A stretch of DNA of 64,000 bases, from positions 186,001 to 250,000 of the forward strand of contig JBAZQB010000004.1 of assembly GCA_041645435.1 (NCBI GenBank), read 5' to 3'. Below, piece by piece: positions 41,457 through 51,842 of this stretch. The stretch is from Methanoregula sp. (GTDB lineage: Archaea; Halobacteriota; Methanomicrobia; Methanomicrobiales; Methanospirillaceae). Both the position numbers and the translations under genes were made by a program. The notes beneath the pieces were generated by a model that was not told where the DNA came from, searched no databases, and saw nothing but the letters and a program-made list of their open reading frames with translations. The stretch's first letter is position 1. Each line of letters begins with the position of its first letter.

Positions 41457-44400
41457 TCAGCTCAGGGTCAATGAATTGAACTGCGTTGTATACACGAATG
41501 TAGTCTTTTTCAATACCGTTCCCTTACTTATTATGGTGACAATTACCTCATTCGCCCTGTCGAATGGCTTCGTAATGGTGAATTCCTGCTGACCGTTGAG
41601 CGTAGGGTCTGTTGCGGCTGTTGTTTCAGGATACACGTCCAAACTATTCACTTTAATGTTCAACGATCTTCCGCCATCATTATCAGAGGAACTGAGCAGA
41701 CCGTTGAAGGTCAAAGTACTCCACTGGGAACCCGCTGGGGCGGTAAAGGTTTTCGAGACCGTGGATGTCACCACTTTATTTCTTGTGCCCGCAGGAAGTG
41801 ACACGCCGTATATACCATTGCCACTAACAATATCCGGGCCGATTACCGAATACGACTCCGTTCCCGAATATGAAGATGAATACGTCCAGCCATCCCAGCC
41901 ATCAGTAGTCCAGTCCCAGATGAAACCTTCAGGAAGTCCCGATATTACCGTGAACTGGCCGAGATATGCCGTGGTTTGCCCGTCCTGGCTCCTGACATGG
42001 AGATCCCACACCCCAGCCTCAGCTGTTACGGGAATATTGAGTAAGAAGTCCAAACTGGTCGTACCGTAGATATGCACATCTGATGCCATAATATCACTTT
42101 GCCCATCTTTTGACAGCCATATGATCGGGTTGGTCCCAAAGCCAAAGTTCTGGCCCGTAACATTTACTACATGGATTATGGTTCCGTTAATGCCGCTGTT
42201 TGGTTCGATGGAACTTACCAATGGAGCAGGGTTTGTCAGAGTGAATAAAGCAGATTGTGACCCGGACTGCCCGTCCGAATTCTTTACCCCGACATCCCAT
42301 TTCCCGGGTAATGTGTTACTGTAGGGGGCGAGCTGAATTGTACAGGTGATCTGATTGGGGTTGACCACGAAGACATTGGTCGCATTAATATTCTTTTCTC
42401 CCGTTTTTGCTAGCCAGACTTCCGGTGTCGTACCTTCAACAAAGTTCGTGCCAGCAAGGTCAGTTATCGTTACTAATTCACCCGCAACTCCTGTGGCTGG
42501 AGTAATGCTGGATACGGTCGGACCTCCGATATAGGTATATGTCCCGGTTGCAGCGCCGGTAAGGGTGGTGACGACAACGTTAACGGCTCCCGCTGCATGA
42601 GCCGGTGTGGTCGCAGTGATCGTAGTATCGCTGTCTGCCGAGAAAGCGGTAGCCGGTATCCCGTCAAAGGTTACTGTGGTTGCGCCGTTAAGGTTCGTAC
42701 CGGAGATCGTTACAACGGTATCGCCACTCGCAGGGCCACGTGCCGGTGAGATGCCGGTCACGGTTGGGGGAATTACATAGGTATATGTCCCGGTTGCAGT
42801 GCCGTTGGGAGTGGTGACGACAACGCTAACGGCTCCCGCTGCATGAGCCGGTGAGGTCGCGGAGATTGAAGTCTCGTTGATTGCCGAGGAAGCGGTAGCC
42901 GGTGTCCCGTCAAATGTTACTGCATTTGTACCGATAAGGTTCGTTCCGGTGATCGTTACAACGGTACCGCCGCTCACCGGTCCACTTGCCGGTGAGATGT
43001 CAGTCACGGTCGGGAGAGTTATATAGGTATATGTCCCTGTTGCAGCGCCGTTGGGTGTGGTGACATTAACGTTAACGGCTCCCGCTGCATGAGCCGGTGA
43101 GGTCGCGGAGATTGAAGTCTCGTTGATAACCGAGAATGTGCTAGCCGGTGTCCCGTCAAAGGTTACTGCGGTTGCGCCGTTAAGGCTCGTACCGGTGATC
43201 GTTACAACGGTACCCCCGATATCAGGTCCACTTACCGGTGAGATGCTGGTTATCGTTGGGACAACAATATACGTGAACTGATCAGCTGGGGAAGTAGCGC
43301 TGGAGCCACCTGTGAGGGTGATGACCGTTACATGAACGGTACCGGCCTGATTGGCGGGAGAAGTGATGCTGATGCTTGTATCCGAGTTTACGATCGGGTT
43401 GGTGCCTTCATAGTCTCCGAATATGACATTTGTTGCACCAGTAAACCCGGTACCGGTGATCGTTACAACGGTACCACCGCTCACCGGTCCACTTGCCGGT
43501 GAGATTCCGGTCACGATCGGGGCTGTCGGGGTTTGCGTCTGCCCTTTCCCGGCAGCATATTTCAGATCCTTGTTCGACTGGTCGTAGTAGCTGATCCCCG
43601 GAGCCCCCTGCGAGTCCAGTACAAGGGATGTAAAGCTCCCGACTTTTCCGGAACTGTCCACCGTCTCAGTAACCCAGATGGAATTTGTACTATTCCATGA
43701 AGCAAATTTCAGATCCCTGTGAGATGCATCGTAATAGCTGATACGCGGGTTACCGTTCGCATCCAGTGCAAGGGATGCATATTCACCCACTCTCTTGGAA
43801 CTGTCGACCGTGGTAATGTTCCACTGGTTTCCGTCCCAGGCAGCATACAGCAGGTTCTTGTCCGACTGGTCATAGTAGCTGATACATGGCTTGCCACTGC
43901 TGTCAAGGGCGAGGGAGGAAAATTTCCCAACATTCCTGGAACGGTCATCAATCCTGTTATGATCGCCATCCCAGTGATATTTGTTCTGTCCTTCCCCTTT
44001 CTTCAAACCGTCAACCGTTTCGATGACCCACTTGCTTCCGTCCCAGGCAGCATACTTCAGGTTCTTGTTCGTCTCGTCATAGTAGCTGATGCTTGGCTTA
44101 TTGCTGCTGTCAAGGGCCAGTGAGGAATACTCTCCAACCTTTACGGAACGGGTATCAACCCTGTCGCGATCGTTATCCCAGTTCTTCCGTCCTTTCTCAG
44201 CCAGGGATCCGTCAACTGTCGTTAGGATCCACTTGCTTCCATCCCAGGATGCATATTTCAGGTCACCCTTTGACTCGTCATAGTAGCTGATGCGTGGCTT
44301 GCCGGTGTTGTCAAAGGCAAGGGAAGTATATTGTCCAACCTTTACGGAACGGTCATCAATCCGGTTGTGATCTCCATCCCAGTTCTTCCAGTTATGTCCT

Positions 44401-44912
44401 TTTACAGCCTTGGATCCGTCAACCGTTTCGATGACCCATTTTGTCCCGTCCCATGCAGCATACAGCAGGTTCTTGTTCGACTCGTCATAGTAGCTGATGC
44501 GTGGCTTACCGTTATTGTCGAAGGCAAGGGAGGAATACTTGCCCACCTTCTGGGTTCCGTGGAAACAGGAAAGATATTCAGGGGTTTGAGTACTGTCATG
44601 ACTCCGGTCCCAGAAGAACCATTTGTTTTTGCTCTCACGCTTGGAACAGTCTACAGTGGTGATATTCCACCTGGTCCCGTCCCAGGAGGCATACTTCAGA
44701 TCCCCATACGTCTGATCATAGTAGCTGATCGCAGGATTGCCCGCTGCATCCAGGGCAACGGATGAATATTGTCCAACATGCTTGTAACTGTCCACGGTCT
44801 GAAACGACCATGGTCCGAATTCACTTGCTGACACGCCACCAATCAGCAACAATCCTGCCAGGATCAGGATACTAACAGGAATCCATCTCATTTGTTTACG
44901 GTTTGTGTTCAT
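41457..44912 (-). CDS. Large secreted surface protein: seven-repeat propeller plus TIG domains
   Basis: A 1151-residue protein from ATG 44912 after GGGAGGAAAG. Signal peptide: RWIPVSILILAGLLLIGG. Residues of about 35-480 hold seven repeats of the form VGxYSSLALDxxGxPxISYYD..LKYAxWDG, which predicts a seven-bladed beta-propeller; four blades carry Asp-rich inserts (GDHNRIDDRS). Residues of about 485-990 are six IPT/TIG-type domains (ISPASGPVSGGTVVTITGT). The C-terminal 160 residues are the domain also seen in the protein at 39940 (ending FNSLTLS). There is no transmembrane anchor at the end. Likely an exported adhesion or scaffold protein. Confidence 0.82.
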   Translation of the reverse strand: MNTNRKQMRWIPVSILILAGLLLIGGVSASEFGPWSFQTVDSYKHVGQYSSVALDAAGNPAISYYDQTYGDLKYASWDGTRWNITTVDCSKRESKNKWFFWDRSHDSTQTPEYLSCFHGTQKVGKYSSLAFDNNGKPRISYYDESNKNLLYAAWDGTKWVIETVDGSKAVKGHNWKNWDGDHNRIDDRSVKVGQYTSLAFDNTGKPRISYYDESKGDLKYASWDGSKWILTTVDGSLAEKGRKNWDNDRDRVDTRSVKVGEYSSLALDSSNKPSISYYDETNKNLKYAAWDGSKWVIETVDGLKKGEGQNKYHWDGDHNRIDDRSRNVGKFSSLALDSSGKPCISYYDQSDKNLLYAAWDGNQWNITTVDSSKRVGEYASLALDANGNPRISYYDASHRDLKFASWNSTNSIWVTETVDSSGKVGSFTSLVLDSQGAPGISYYDQSNKDLKYAAGKGQTQTPTAPIVTGISPASGPVSGGTVVTITGTGFTGATNVIFGDYEGTNPIVNSDTSISITSPANQAGTVHVTVITLTGGSSATSPADQFTYIVVPTITSISPVSGPDIGGTVVTITGTSLNGATAVTFDGTPASTFSVINETSISATSPAHAAGAVNVNVTTPNGAATGTYTYITLPTVTDISPASGPVSGGTVVTITGTNLIGTNAVTFDGTPATASSAINETSISATSPAHAAGAVSVVVTTPNGTATGTYTYVIPPTVTGISPARGPASGDTVVTISGTNLNGATTVTFDGIPATAFSADSDTTITATTPAHAAGAVNVVVTTLTGAATGTYTYIGGPTVSSITPATGVAGELVTITDLAGTNFVEGTTPEVWLAKTGEKNINATNVFVVNPNQITCTIQLAPYSNTLPGKWDVGVKNSDGQSGSQSALFTLTNPAPLVSSIEPNSGINGTIIHVVNVTGQNFGFGTNPIIWLSKDGQSDIMASDVHIYGTTSLDFLLNIPVTAEAGVWDLHVRSQDGQTTAYLGQFTVISGLPEGFIWDWTTDGWDGWTYSSSYSGTESYSVIGPDIVSGNGIYGVSLPAGTRNKVVTSTVSKTFTAPAGSQWSTLTFNGLLSSSDNDGGRSLNIKVNSLDVYPETTAATDPTLNGQQEFTITKPFDRANEVIVTIISKGTVLKKTTFVYTTQFNSLTLS
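42532..43265 (-). repeat. Tandem TIG-encoding DNA repeats
   Basis: Three nearly identical units of about 243 bases within the large surface gene. Each includes ATAGGTATATGTCCC, GCTCCCGCTGCATGAGCCGG and CCGGTGATCGTTACAACGG on the plus strand. DNA-level identity much higher than needed for the fold implies recent duplication or gene conversion, so copy number may vary between strains. Confidence 0.8.
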
Positions 44913-46689
44913 TCTTTCCTCCCACCGCATGTATACGTTGTTTGATTCTTACGCTAAGGTAATTCAATAAAATTTACAGCAATAGATAAAATCGATATTT
45001 GATGTTATTGATAATGAACATTCCTTTTTTACCTTAACTTTGCTCATCGATATAAAATGAGATGGGAGTTGGGGTGTTGCCGGGCTTAAGCGGTAAAAGA
45101 GATTCGGGCTTACGTAGTTGAGAGATTATAAAACTGGCATTCATTAACCCTGGATATTGATGTACATTTTGACTTTTCACCCTCTTGACAAAAATGTTTT
45201 CTGACACCGGGAAAATTTTTCCGGATTTTTTTCAGCAGTAAATTTTTTCCTTTAGCGATGGCTGCCGCAACTTTTTCACTCTGCGAGCAGTTTATTCGGT
45301 GTGTTTTCCAAAAAAATCCCCTTTTTTCTAATCCTTCGCACGCGTTTGCCGTTCACTTCATTTCCCCCATCTTGCCCCCTCCCTGAAAATTGTCCAAAAC
45401 CATAACCAGTCCCGAGTTCACAGCACCCCGAATCCGGGCATTTTCCAGCCCCCGATTCCCAGATTCATCCATTTCGGGCTCCGTTTTGGGGTAAATGACC
45501 CCCTGTTCGATCGAAAACTCCTGGAGTATTTGCCCTTACATGGGATCCATTAAAGTGTCTGACTCTCCGAAATCCGGATATTGGAGATTGATACTGATGC
45601 CCGGGAGATGAGGTATTTGGGGTTCAATCCGGGTCCCGATTGCCGTTTTTGGATCAGAAAACCATGGACCCAAGTGCAAAGTGTCAACATCTTTAGAAAA
45701 TATCGATTAAAACGATTATTTTCGAAAAATAAGCGATTTAAACAGAATAAAATCTGTTTAATTAGCGGGCTTTTAATGGCATCTGATTTTGACATATATT
45801 TGAGGAGGTTTTTCAGCAGAAATGGTCTGCAAATGCCCTTGGTGACCTTATATTGCGATCACGTCGGAGAAAAATGGCTTTTTGCAGGGTTTGTCGGTTA
45901 TTTTTTTAAGTTTGGATAGATTTGTTTTGTGGGGGGCTTATCCAGATTTTTAAAAATTTTCGGCTCTGTTGAAATCCTCTTTTTCCCATTGCTTGTCTAT
46001 TCTCTGCGGCTGATATGGCGATGACCCCCTCTCTCCCAGAGGGGGATGCAGCCCAAGGGGAGCATCCCCTTGACCCCCTTTTTAAAAAAAAAATTCTCAT
46101 CAACCTTATGAGGGTTATCGCAATATTGGGGGATGCCCGAGCGGCGGGAGAGAATCATAAAAACGATTTTCATGGTTTGGGTGTGAACTTAATCGTTCAT
46201 GCCCGATTCAACAGAGCCATATTTTCTGAAAATTTTTCTCACGCTTAAAAAAACAATTCCGGATTTTTTCTTGTTGGTGAAATTTTCCGGAATTCTTTTT
46301 CCGGAAGTAAATAATTTTTCATCCAGCGATGACTGATACATCACATTCTCAAACAACACTCTCAAGCAAAGAGAGCCTTGAGCTGCATCATCCGCGGATC
46401 ACTACGAAACTCGCTGAACGTGACGTGGAGGTACAATCCGGCACATGATGCGGGTTTGCGTGACCGGTGACAGAGGCTGTCATGATCCCGAATGTAGTGC
46501 ATGGGACCGAGAACAAAAAAAGCGAAACCTGAATCTCTGGCTCTATCACAAACCGGAATATCCAGCCGATACAGATAAGCGGAACGCATGCAGCGTGCGA
46601 TAAGCTCCTCTCCAAAAAAATGGAAGCATTGAGTTGTAGCTGACGTCTTCTCTTGTGCTATCCGCTTACTACCCGGCCACAATCAGGGA
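44913..46689. other. Long A/T-rich intergenic region
   Basis: About 1.8 kb without a recognisable gene. It carries many A and T runs and several short frames with no coding character. A G/C hairpin-prone cluster occurs near 46025-46080 (CCCCCTCTCTCCCAGAGGGGG and AAGGGGAGCATCCCCTT). Two similar stretches, about 45237-45265 and 46304-46332, share AGTAAA..TTTTTC..AGCGATG.CTG and bracket about 1.07 kb. It lies upstream of the large propeller gene and downstream of the glycine-rich pilin-like gene; part must be promoter. Confidence 0.5.
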
Positions 46690-47370
46690 TTAATAGTACC
46701 TGATGACGACGACACCGGAGCCGCCACTGCCCCCACGAACAGTTGTCGCCCCGCTGCCTCCACCGCCACCTCCGGTATTTACCGTACCAGCGTTGACTGC
46801 AGCAGTACCAACAGCACCAGCGCCACCGCCACCTGCACCGCCAGCGCCCGCGGTTCCCTGAGCGACACCGCCACCGCCGCCTCCGGCAACTACTCCGCTT
46901 ACGCCAAAATCAGTTCCGAATGTTGCGGAATAGTCCCTGCCTGCGCCCCCGGCTCCACCAACAAGATTGGTAGCAGTAACACCCGCAGATAAATTGCCGC
47001 CGCCACCGCCGCCCTCATAAGGAGTTGTCCCCCCGCCACCCGTTCCACCAATATTTCCTTGACCTGCTGTTCCCGCTCCGCCAGCCCTGTTTCTGGCACC
47101 ACCCCCGCCGGAACCCCCTGCAGCTCCGGTAGCGACTGTCGAAGTGCCACTGCTGGTACCTCCTCCACCCCCGCCGGTTGCGGTAATAGTTGCAAATACC
47201 GAGTTGCCCCCGTTTGAAGCACGGGCGGTTGTTCCACCCGCTCCACCGGCACCAATCGTTACGGTCTTGGCACCGGTTAATCCGGTTGTTAACGTGCCCA
47301 TCCGGACTCCCCCGGCGCCACCGCCACCACCAAGTCCGCCTCCACCACCGCCGCCTGCTACGACAAGGTA
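46690..47370 (-). repeat. Glycine-rich C-terminal coding tract
   Basis: DNA rich in CCGCC/ACC on the plus strand encodes runs of glycine (up to eight or nine in a row) separated by Ala, Ser and Thr. Such tracts are prone to slippage. Proline-rich frames on the opposite strand here are artefacts of this composition. Confidence 0.8.
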
Positions 47371-50300
47371 GTCAATTCCAACCATACCAGTGGGCCCGGT
47401 CCAGGAAGTTGATGCGATGAATTTCCGGATGATGAAGAAGTTATAGGTAGTCGTGGCTGTGCCATTGGGTGTCGTAAGGGTGACCGTTACCGTTCCCGTA
47501 CCCGCCGGAGCGGTCATATTGATCACAGTGGCGGTGTTAGCGTTGATGGTTGCTGCGCTGCTTCCAAACGTTACTCCGTTCGCCCCGCCTGAGTTCGCAC
47601 CGACCAGGTTCGTACCGGTGATGTTTACCCGCGTGCCACTGGCTCGTATGCCATATTGCGGTGAGATGCCGGTGATCGTCGGGGCTCCCACATAGGTGTA
47701 TAGGTTCGGCCCGATTGCAGTGCCGTTGGGTGTAGTGACGTTAACATAAACAGCTCCGAGTGCATGGGCGGGTGTGATCGCGGAGATCGCCGTCGCGTTG
47801 ATAACGGAAATCCCGGTTGCTGCTGTACCGCCAAAGAGGGCTGCATTTGCTCCGAGTAAGTTCGTACCGATAATCGTTACCGTTCGACCGCCCCCTACCG
47901 GGCCGGTCGATGGTGCGACGCTGGTGACCGTCGGGGGAGCCACATAGGTAAATACGTTCGTCCCGATAGCAGTGCCATTGGGTGTTGTGACGTTAACGTA
48001 AACGGCTCCGGCTGTATGGGCAGGCGTGATCGCTGAGACCGCCGTCGCGTTGATAACAGAAACTCCGGTAGCCGATGAGCCGCCAAAGAGGGCTGAACTC
48101 GCTCCAATTAAGTTCGTACCGATGATCGTTACTGTATTGCTACCACTTGTCGAGCCGGCTGCCGGTGCGACACTGGTGACCGTCGGAGGCGCGATTACGG
48201 TGACTATCATGTAGGCTGTGTCGCTTCCGCCGATATTGGTTGCGGTATGGCTCACGTTGTAGGTGCCCGGGTTGGTAAACGTATGAGTCGCATCCATGGT
48301 GGTTTCATCCGGCTGTCCATCATTGAAGTGCCAGAGATAGGATGTCGGGTCATTGCTTGACATGTCCCAGAATTCAACCGTAAGCGGGGCAAGGCCAATG
48401 TTGTCAGTATTGTTGTAGATACCAGCAACCGGTGGCGCCACGGTCGCGTTGATGTAATTGGTACGGAGGAGATAGCTGCTGCTAAAGGAATTTGCCACCG
48501 TAAGGTTCACGGAGTAGAGGCCCACCGGATCATACGTGTGACCCGGGTTCTGGTTTGTCGAGGTGTTCACCATGGCGAAATCGCCAAAGTTCCAGTGCCA
48601 GCTGGAAGGCGAACCTGTTGAACTGTCAGTGAAGAATACGGTCAGCGATACCGGCCCGGATGTCGGCGACCCGGTAAAGTTGGCAACTGCGGGAATATAC
48701 GTAAAGATATACCCTTCTTTTACCGAAACATTGGTTCCGCCTGCATTTGTCGCTTCCAGCCGCACTGAATAATTTCCTCCAAGCGCATAGGTATTGGTGG
48801 GATTCTGGAGGCTCGAATACTGCCCATCGCCAAAGTTCCAGAGCCATGATGTCGGCGAGTTCGTTGATAAATCGGTAAAGGAAACATTGAGGGGAATCCC
48901 TCCGGTCAGGGGGGTGCCGGTGAAATTCGCGACCGGTGGATCGATCATGAACCTTCCGACAATGGTCTTGTTAGCCGTCACCGGCGGGAAGGTATAACTG
49001 TTGTTTCCTGTAGGCGCGACCGCGAAACCATTCACGGTGATGTTATACAGGTGATAATTGAGTGCCGGTGTAAAGTTGAAGGTCGGCGTGGCTCCATAAT
49101 CTACCGTCTGGACGGTGTCTGGGCTGATTACGCCGTTTCCACCGGTTATGGAGGGGGTGATCGTGTACTGGTTGATGGCAAACGTGGCATTGATAGTGTG
49201 ATTCGCTACCACATTCGTGAACTGATATGTTGTTACTGCTCCCACAGTCACGTTGTTGACAAGGACATCAGCTACGTGATACCCGGTGATCGGGGTGATA
49301 TTATACGTCTGGTTTGATCCATAGTTCACGAGCGTCAGCCCGGCCGGTGTGACATTGCCGTTTGCTCCACTGGTCGCGGTGATCGTGTACTGGTTGATCG
49401 CAAACGTGGCATTGATAGTGTGATTCGCTACCACATTCGTAAATGTGTAATTCGGTATGATACCCTGAGACACACTGTCAACACGAACATCTGCGATATG
49501 GTATCCGGTATCGGCACTTATCGTGAAGTCCTGGTTGTTCCCGGCTACAACGCTCACCGCACCGGAGGGTGAGATTGAACCCCCGGGCGGAGTTGCTGTT
49601 GCATTGATCGTGTAATACACGACGGGATTTACCGTGATGTAATTCGTCTTTACTGTGAGATTAGTGCCAGCGGTATTGGTCGCAGTCAGGCTCACCGAAT
49701 AGGTACCTGGTATCTGGTAGATGAAGGTGGGATCCTGGGAATTTGACCAGTTCCCATCCCCAAAATCCCAGTGCCATGTATCCGGGAAATTAGCTGATGC
49801 ATCGGTGAATGACACGGTGAGAGGGACCGTACCTGATAATGGTGTACCCGAGAAGTCTGCAACCGGAGGTGAGGACGCCAGTATGGTGAATCCATTGTTA
49901 AGGGTGCCGGAAGGCCCGCCGGGATTGGTGACAACAACATCCCATACCCCCGTTGACCCGGAAAGGTCGATGTTACAGGTGATTTTGGTTTCAGATACGA
50001 CAACCACATTCGACGCGGTGATGTCCGCGTATCCAGACCGGCTTAATCTTACCGTTGCCCCACTGAAAAAATTAGACCCGGCAAGGTTCGTAATCGATAC
50101 CACGGTTCCGGCATTCCCCGTGTTCGGGGTTATTGCTGTCACAACCGGGGCAGGGATGAGAGATCCAATCAGTGACTGCTCCCCGGTCTGAGCGATCAGC
50201 TGGGAAACACCGCCACCTTTGTACACAATCTGGACCAGTGCGTCAGAAGAACCGCAACCGGTGCAGATGAGCGACTGGCCAACCGACCAGGTACTCCAGT

Positions 50301-50577
50301 CATCCGTTCCCTCTACTTTGAACGAGTCGGTTCGATCAACACCGTCGACGAGGATCTCAATATCCGCCTTATTGAACAAGTCCCCCCCGCCATGGTGAAT
50401 ATCTATTGCCTGCGCATTGCTCGAAATGATGGTATTTAATGCAGGGATCTTCTGGGGCTGGGGCTGGGAGAGTACCATGAGCCCGACAATGGCAAACGCT
50501 GCAACGATGACACTGATAAGGACAATAGCACCAATGACGTCAGAGATAGCCCGTTCAGAATCTGGCGGATGGTTCAT
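46690..50577 (-). CDS. Giant pilin-like adhesin: TIG, PKD, InlB-type and glycine-rich domains
   Basis: A 1295-residue protein. N terminus: archaeal type IV pilin signal (PDSERAISDVIGAIVLISVI), then a DUF1628-like segment with AIDIHHGGGDLF. In order follow one TIG-like domain (ITPNTGNAGTVVSITNLAG), a PKD domain (WHWDFGDGNWSNSQDPTF), three InlB-type repeats, three more PKD domains (SWLWNFGDGQYSS; SWHWNFGDF; LWHFNDGQP), three IPT/TIG domains and a C-terminal glycine-rich domain of about 210 residues ending SGGSGVVVIRYY. The last resembles glycine-rich tips of phage fibres and bacterial adhesins. ATG 50577 is chosen over an upstream TTG. An adhesive or filament-tip role is inferred. Confidence 0.85.
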   Translation of the reverse strand: MNHPPDSERAISDVIGAIVLISVIVAAFAIVGLMVLSQPQPQKIPALNTIISSNAQAIDIHHGGGDLFNKADIEILVDGVDRTDSFKVEGTDDWSTWSVGQSLICTGCGSSDALVQIVYKGGGVSQLIAQTGEQSLIGSLIPAPVVTAITPNTGNAGTVVSITNLAGSNFFSGATVRLSRSGYADITASNVVVVSETKITCNIDLSGSTGVWDVVVTNPGGPSGTLNNGFTILASSPPVADFSGTPLSGTVPLTVSFTDASANFPDTWHWDFGDGNWSNSQDPTFIYQIPGTYSVSLTATNTAGTNLTVKTNYITVNPVVYYTINATATPPGGSISPSGAVSVVAGNNQDFTISADTGYHIADVRVDSVSQGIIPNYTFTNVVANHTINATFAINQYTITATSGANGNVTPAGLTLVNYGSNQTYNITPITGYHVADVLVNNVTVGAVTTYQFTNVVANHTINATFAINQYTITPSITGGNGVISPDTVQTVDYGATPTFNFTPALNYHLYNITVNGFAVAPTGNNSYTFPPVTANKTIVGRFMIDPPVANFTGTPLTGGIPLNVSFTDLSTNSPTSWLWNFGDGQYSSLQNPTNTYALGGNYSVRLEATNAGGTNVSVKEGYIFTYIPAVANFTGSPTSGPVSLTVFFTDSSTGSPSSWHWNFGDFAMVNTSTNQNPGHTYDPVGLYSVNLTVANSFSSSYLLRTNYINATVAPPVAGIYNNTDNIGLAPLTVEFWDMSSNDPTSYLWHFNDGQPDETTMDATHTFTNPGTYNVSHTATNIGGSDTAYMIVTVIAPPTVTSVAPAAGSTSGSNTVTIIGTNLIGASSALFGGSSATGVSVINATAVSAITPAHTAGAVYVNVTTPNGTAIGTNVFTYVAPPTVTSVAPSTGPVGGGRTVTIIGTNLLGANAALFGGTAATGISVINATAISAITPAHALGAVYVNVTTPNGTAIGPNLYTYVGAPTITGISPQYGIRASGTRVNITGTNLVGANSGGANGVTFGSSAATINANTATVINMTAPAGTGTVTVTLTTPNGTATTTYNFFIIRKFIASTSWTGPTGMVGIDYLVVAGGGGGGGLGGGGGAGGVRMGTLTTGLTGAKTVTIGAGGAGGTTARASNGGNSVFATITATGGGGGGTSSGTSTVATGAAGGSGGGGARNRAGGAGTAGQGNIGGTGGGGTTPYEGGGGGGNLSAGVTATNLVGGAGGAGRDYSATFGTDFGVSGVVAGGGGGGVAQGTAGAGGAGGGGAGAVGTAAVNAGTVNTGGGGGGSGATTVRGGSGGSGVVVIRYY

Positions 50578-51336
50578 GCAGATCAACCGGTGAATACATG
50601 AATGGTATCACGATTCACAAATACTCTTGTAATGCTATGTGGCAGTATCTGTTTATTATACTAATGGATGGAGCATATATCGGGGTATTGGCATGATTTA
50701 TTGCAAGGGTAAAAAAGGTTCTTCACTGTTTCGTGGGCATCCTCAGCGATGCAGGGATCATTGATGAGGAAAATTCCCCGGGAAACCGTAAAGAAAAGAT
50801 CTACCGTATTACTGAATCCGGGGAAACTGATTTCCGGTTCTTTTTTTGATCCTGCCACCAACACTCTTGTCAAAACCATACCGGAGAGTAACTGAGCATA
50901 ACCCGGGTATCGCATTTTTGATGCGCATTTTCTTGGCAGACCCTGCTCAAAAAATTTCAATCGCGATCATGTGGTGTAAGTTGATGAGGCGATTATCGGA
51001 TAATTATCCTACAATCGGTATGTACAACCTACAAAATTTTTGTTTCTCCGGCGTGACTGTCCGTACAATGAAGTCAAGGGTTGCTTGAAAAAAAATGAGC
51101 AGGGGGTGAGGGGGTGATTGAAAATTTTTTGCCGGAGATCGATTGCAGTGCGTTTTTTTGTGTGAAACCGCTCCGGTTTTTACGCTACGCGCTTCCAGCA
51201 TATGATCCAAATCTGTTTATAATCAGATTTTAAGAATCGTTGAAATGGTGAATATAAAGGGGGATTCCCCACATCAGTGCCTCTTTTTTAGCGGTTAGAG
51301 TATGTCCAGGTGCTCAGGATATTCCCGGATCAAACC
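50578..51336. other. Gap with a winged-helix gene relic
   Basis: About 760 bases between pilin-like genes. Apart from the small winged-helix relic at 50697-50849 (plus strand) it holds no recognisable gene. TTATTATACTAATGG (about 50652-50666) is TATA-like and may serve the minus-strand adhesin from upstream. Confidence 0.45.
50697..50849 (+). pseudogene. Winged-helix regulator relic
   Basis: Fifty codons bounded by TGA on both sides, with no start codon. The peptide (KVLHCFVGILSDAGIIDEE, then NRKEKIYRITESGE) reads like recognition helix, wing and KIYRLTxxG signature of PadR/ArsR-type winged helices. Everything before it is missing. It is probably the remnant of a regulator gene; short length keeps confidence modest. 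Confidence 0.45.
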
Positions 51337-51811
51337 TCACGGCGCTCTCTTCTTCCCGATCACGTACAGCAACCCGACCAGTGCAATCCCGGCCACCGCG
51401 ACGATTGGTGAAACTGGGGCATGAGTTTTAGTCGGGTGTCGGTTTGGTTGATGTCGGCTTCGTTGTAACTGTAGTTGTTGCGGTTGTTGTCGGGATGGTC
51501 GTCGGGGGAGGGTTGAATACGGAGATATATTTCTCTTTGATTGAAATATTGGCACCATCCCCGTTGGTGACATTCAGCGAGACCGTGTAGTTCCCTGCGG
51601 AGGTGTAGGTGTGGACCGGATGTTGTACCGTGGCATTGGTCCCGTCACCGAATGTCCAGAGCCAGCTTGCCGGTGCATTGGTGGATGTGTCGTTGAACGT
51701 GACGCTCAGCGGCCTGATTCCGGATATCGGCGTTGCAATGAAGTTGGCGACGGGGGGTATGGGTACAACAGACCCCCTTTTTATAATCTGTTCATCATAG
51801 ATCGTACCCAT
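51337..51811 (-). pseudogene. Truncated and frameshifted PKD-domain surface protein
   Basis: From ATG 51811 one PKD domain is encoded (PPVANFIATPISGIRPLSV, ASWLWTFGDGTNATVQHP, SAGNYTVSLNVTNGDG), followed by a Thr/Pro stalk that stops at TAA 51428. A one-base shift near 51431 restores a normal end: stalk, then APVSPIVAVAGIALVGLLYV and a basic KKRAP tail, a C-terminal anchor that stops at 51337. The signal peptide is also missing. The gene has lost its start and its anchor frame, so it is a remnant unless the frameshift is a sequencing error. Confidence 0.7.
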
Positions 51812-51842
51812 TCAAAACAGTGATGAGCCAAAAAGAGGGTGA

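Noticed and set aside
45550..45919. Overlapping frames of 80-112 codons in the A/T-rich gap
   Set aside because: No ribosome-binding site, no family motif, and both strands are open only because stop codons are chance-free there.
46899..47420. Proline-, Arg- and Glu-rich frames across the glycine-rich tract
   Set aside because: They reflect GGC/CCG composition of the adhesin tail, not genes.
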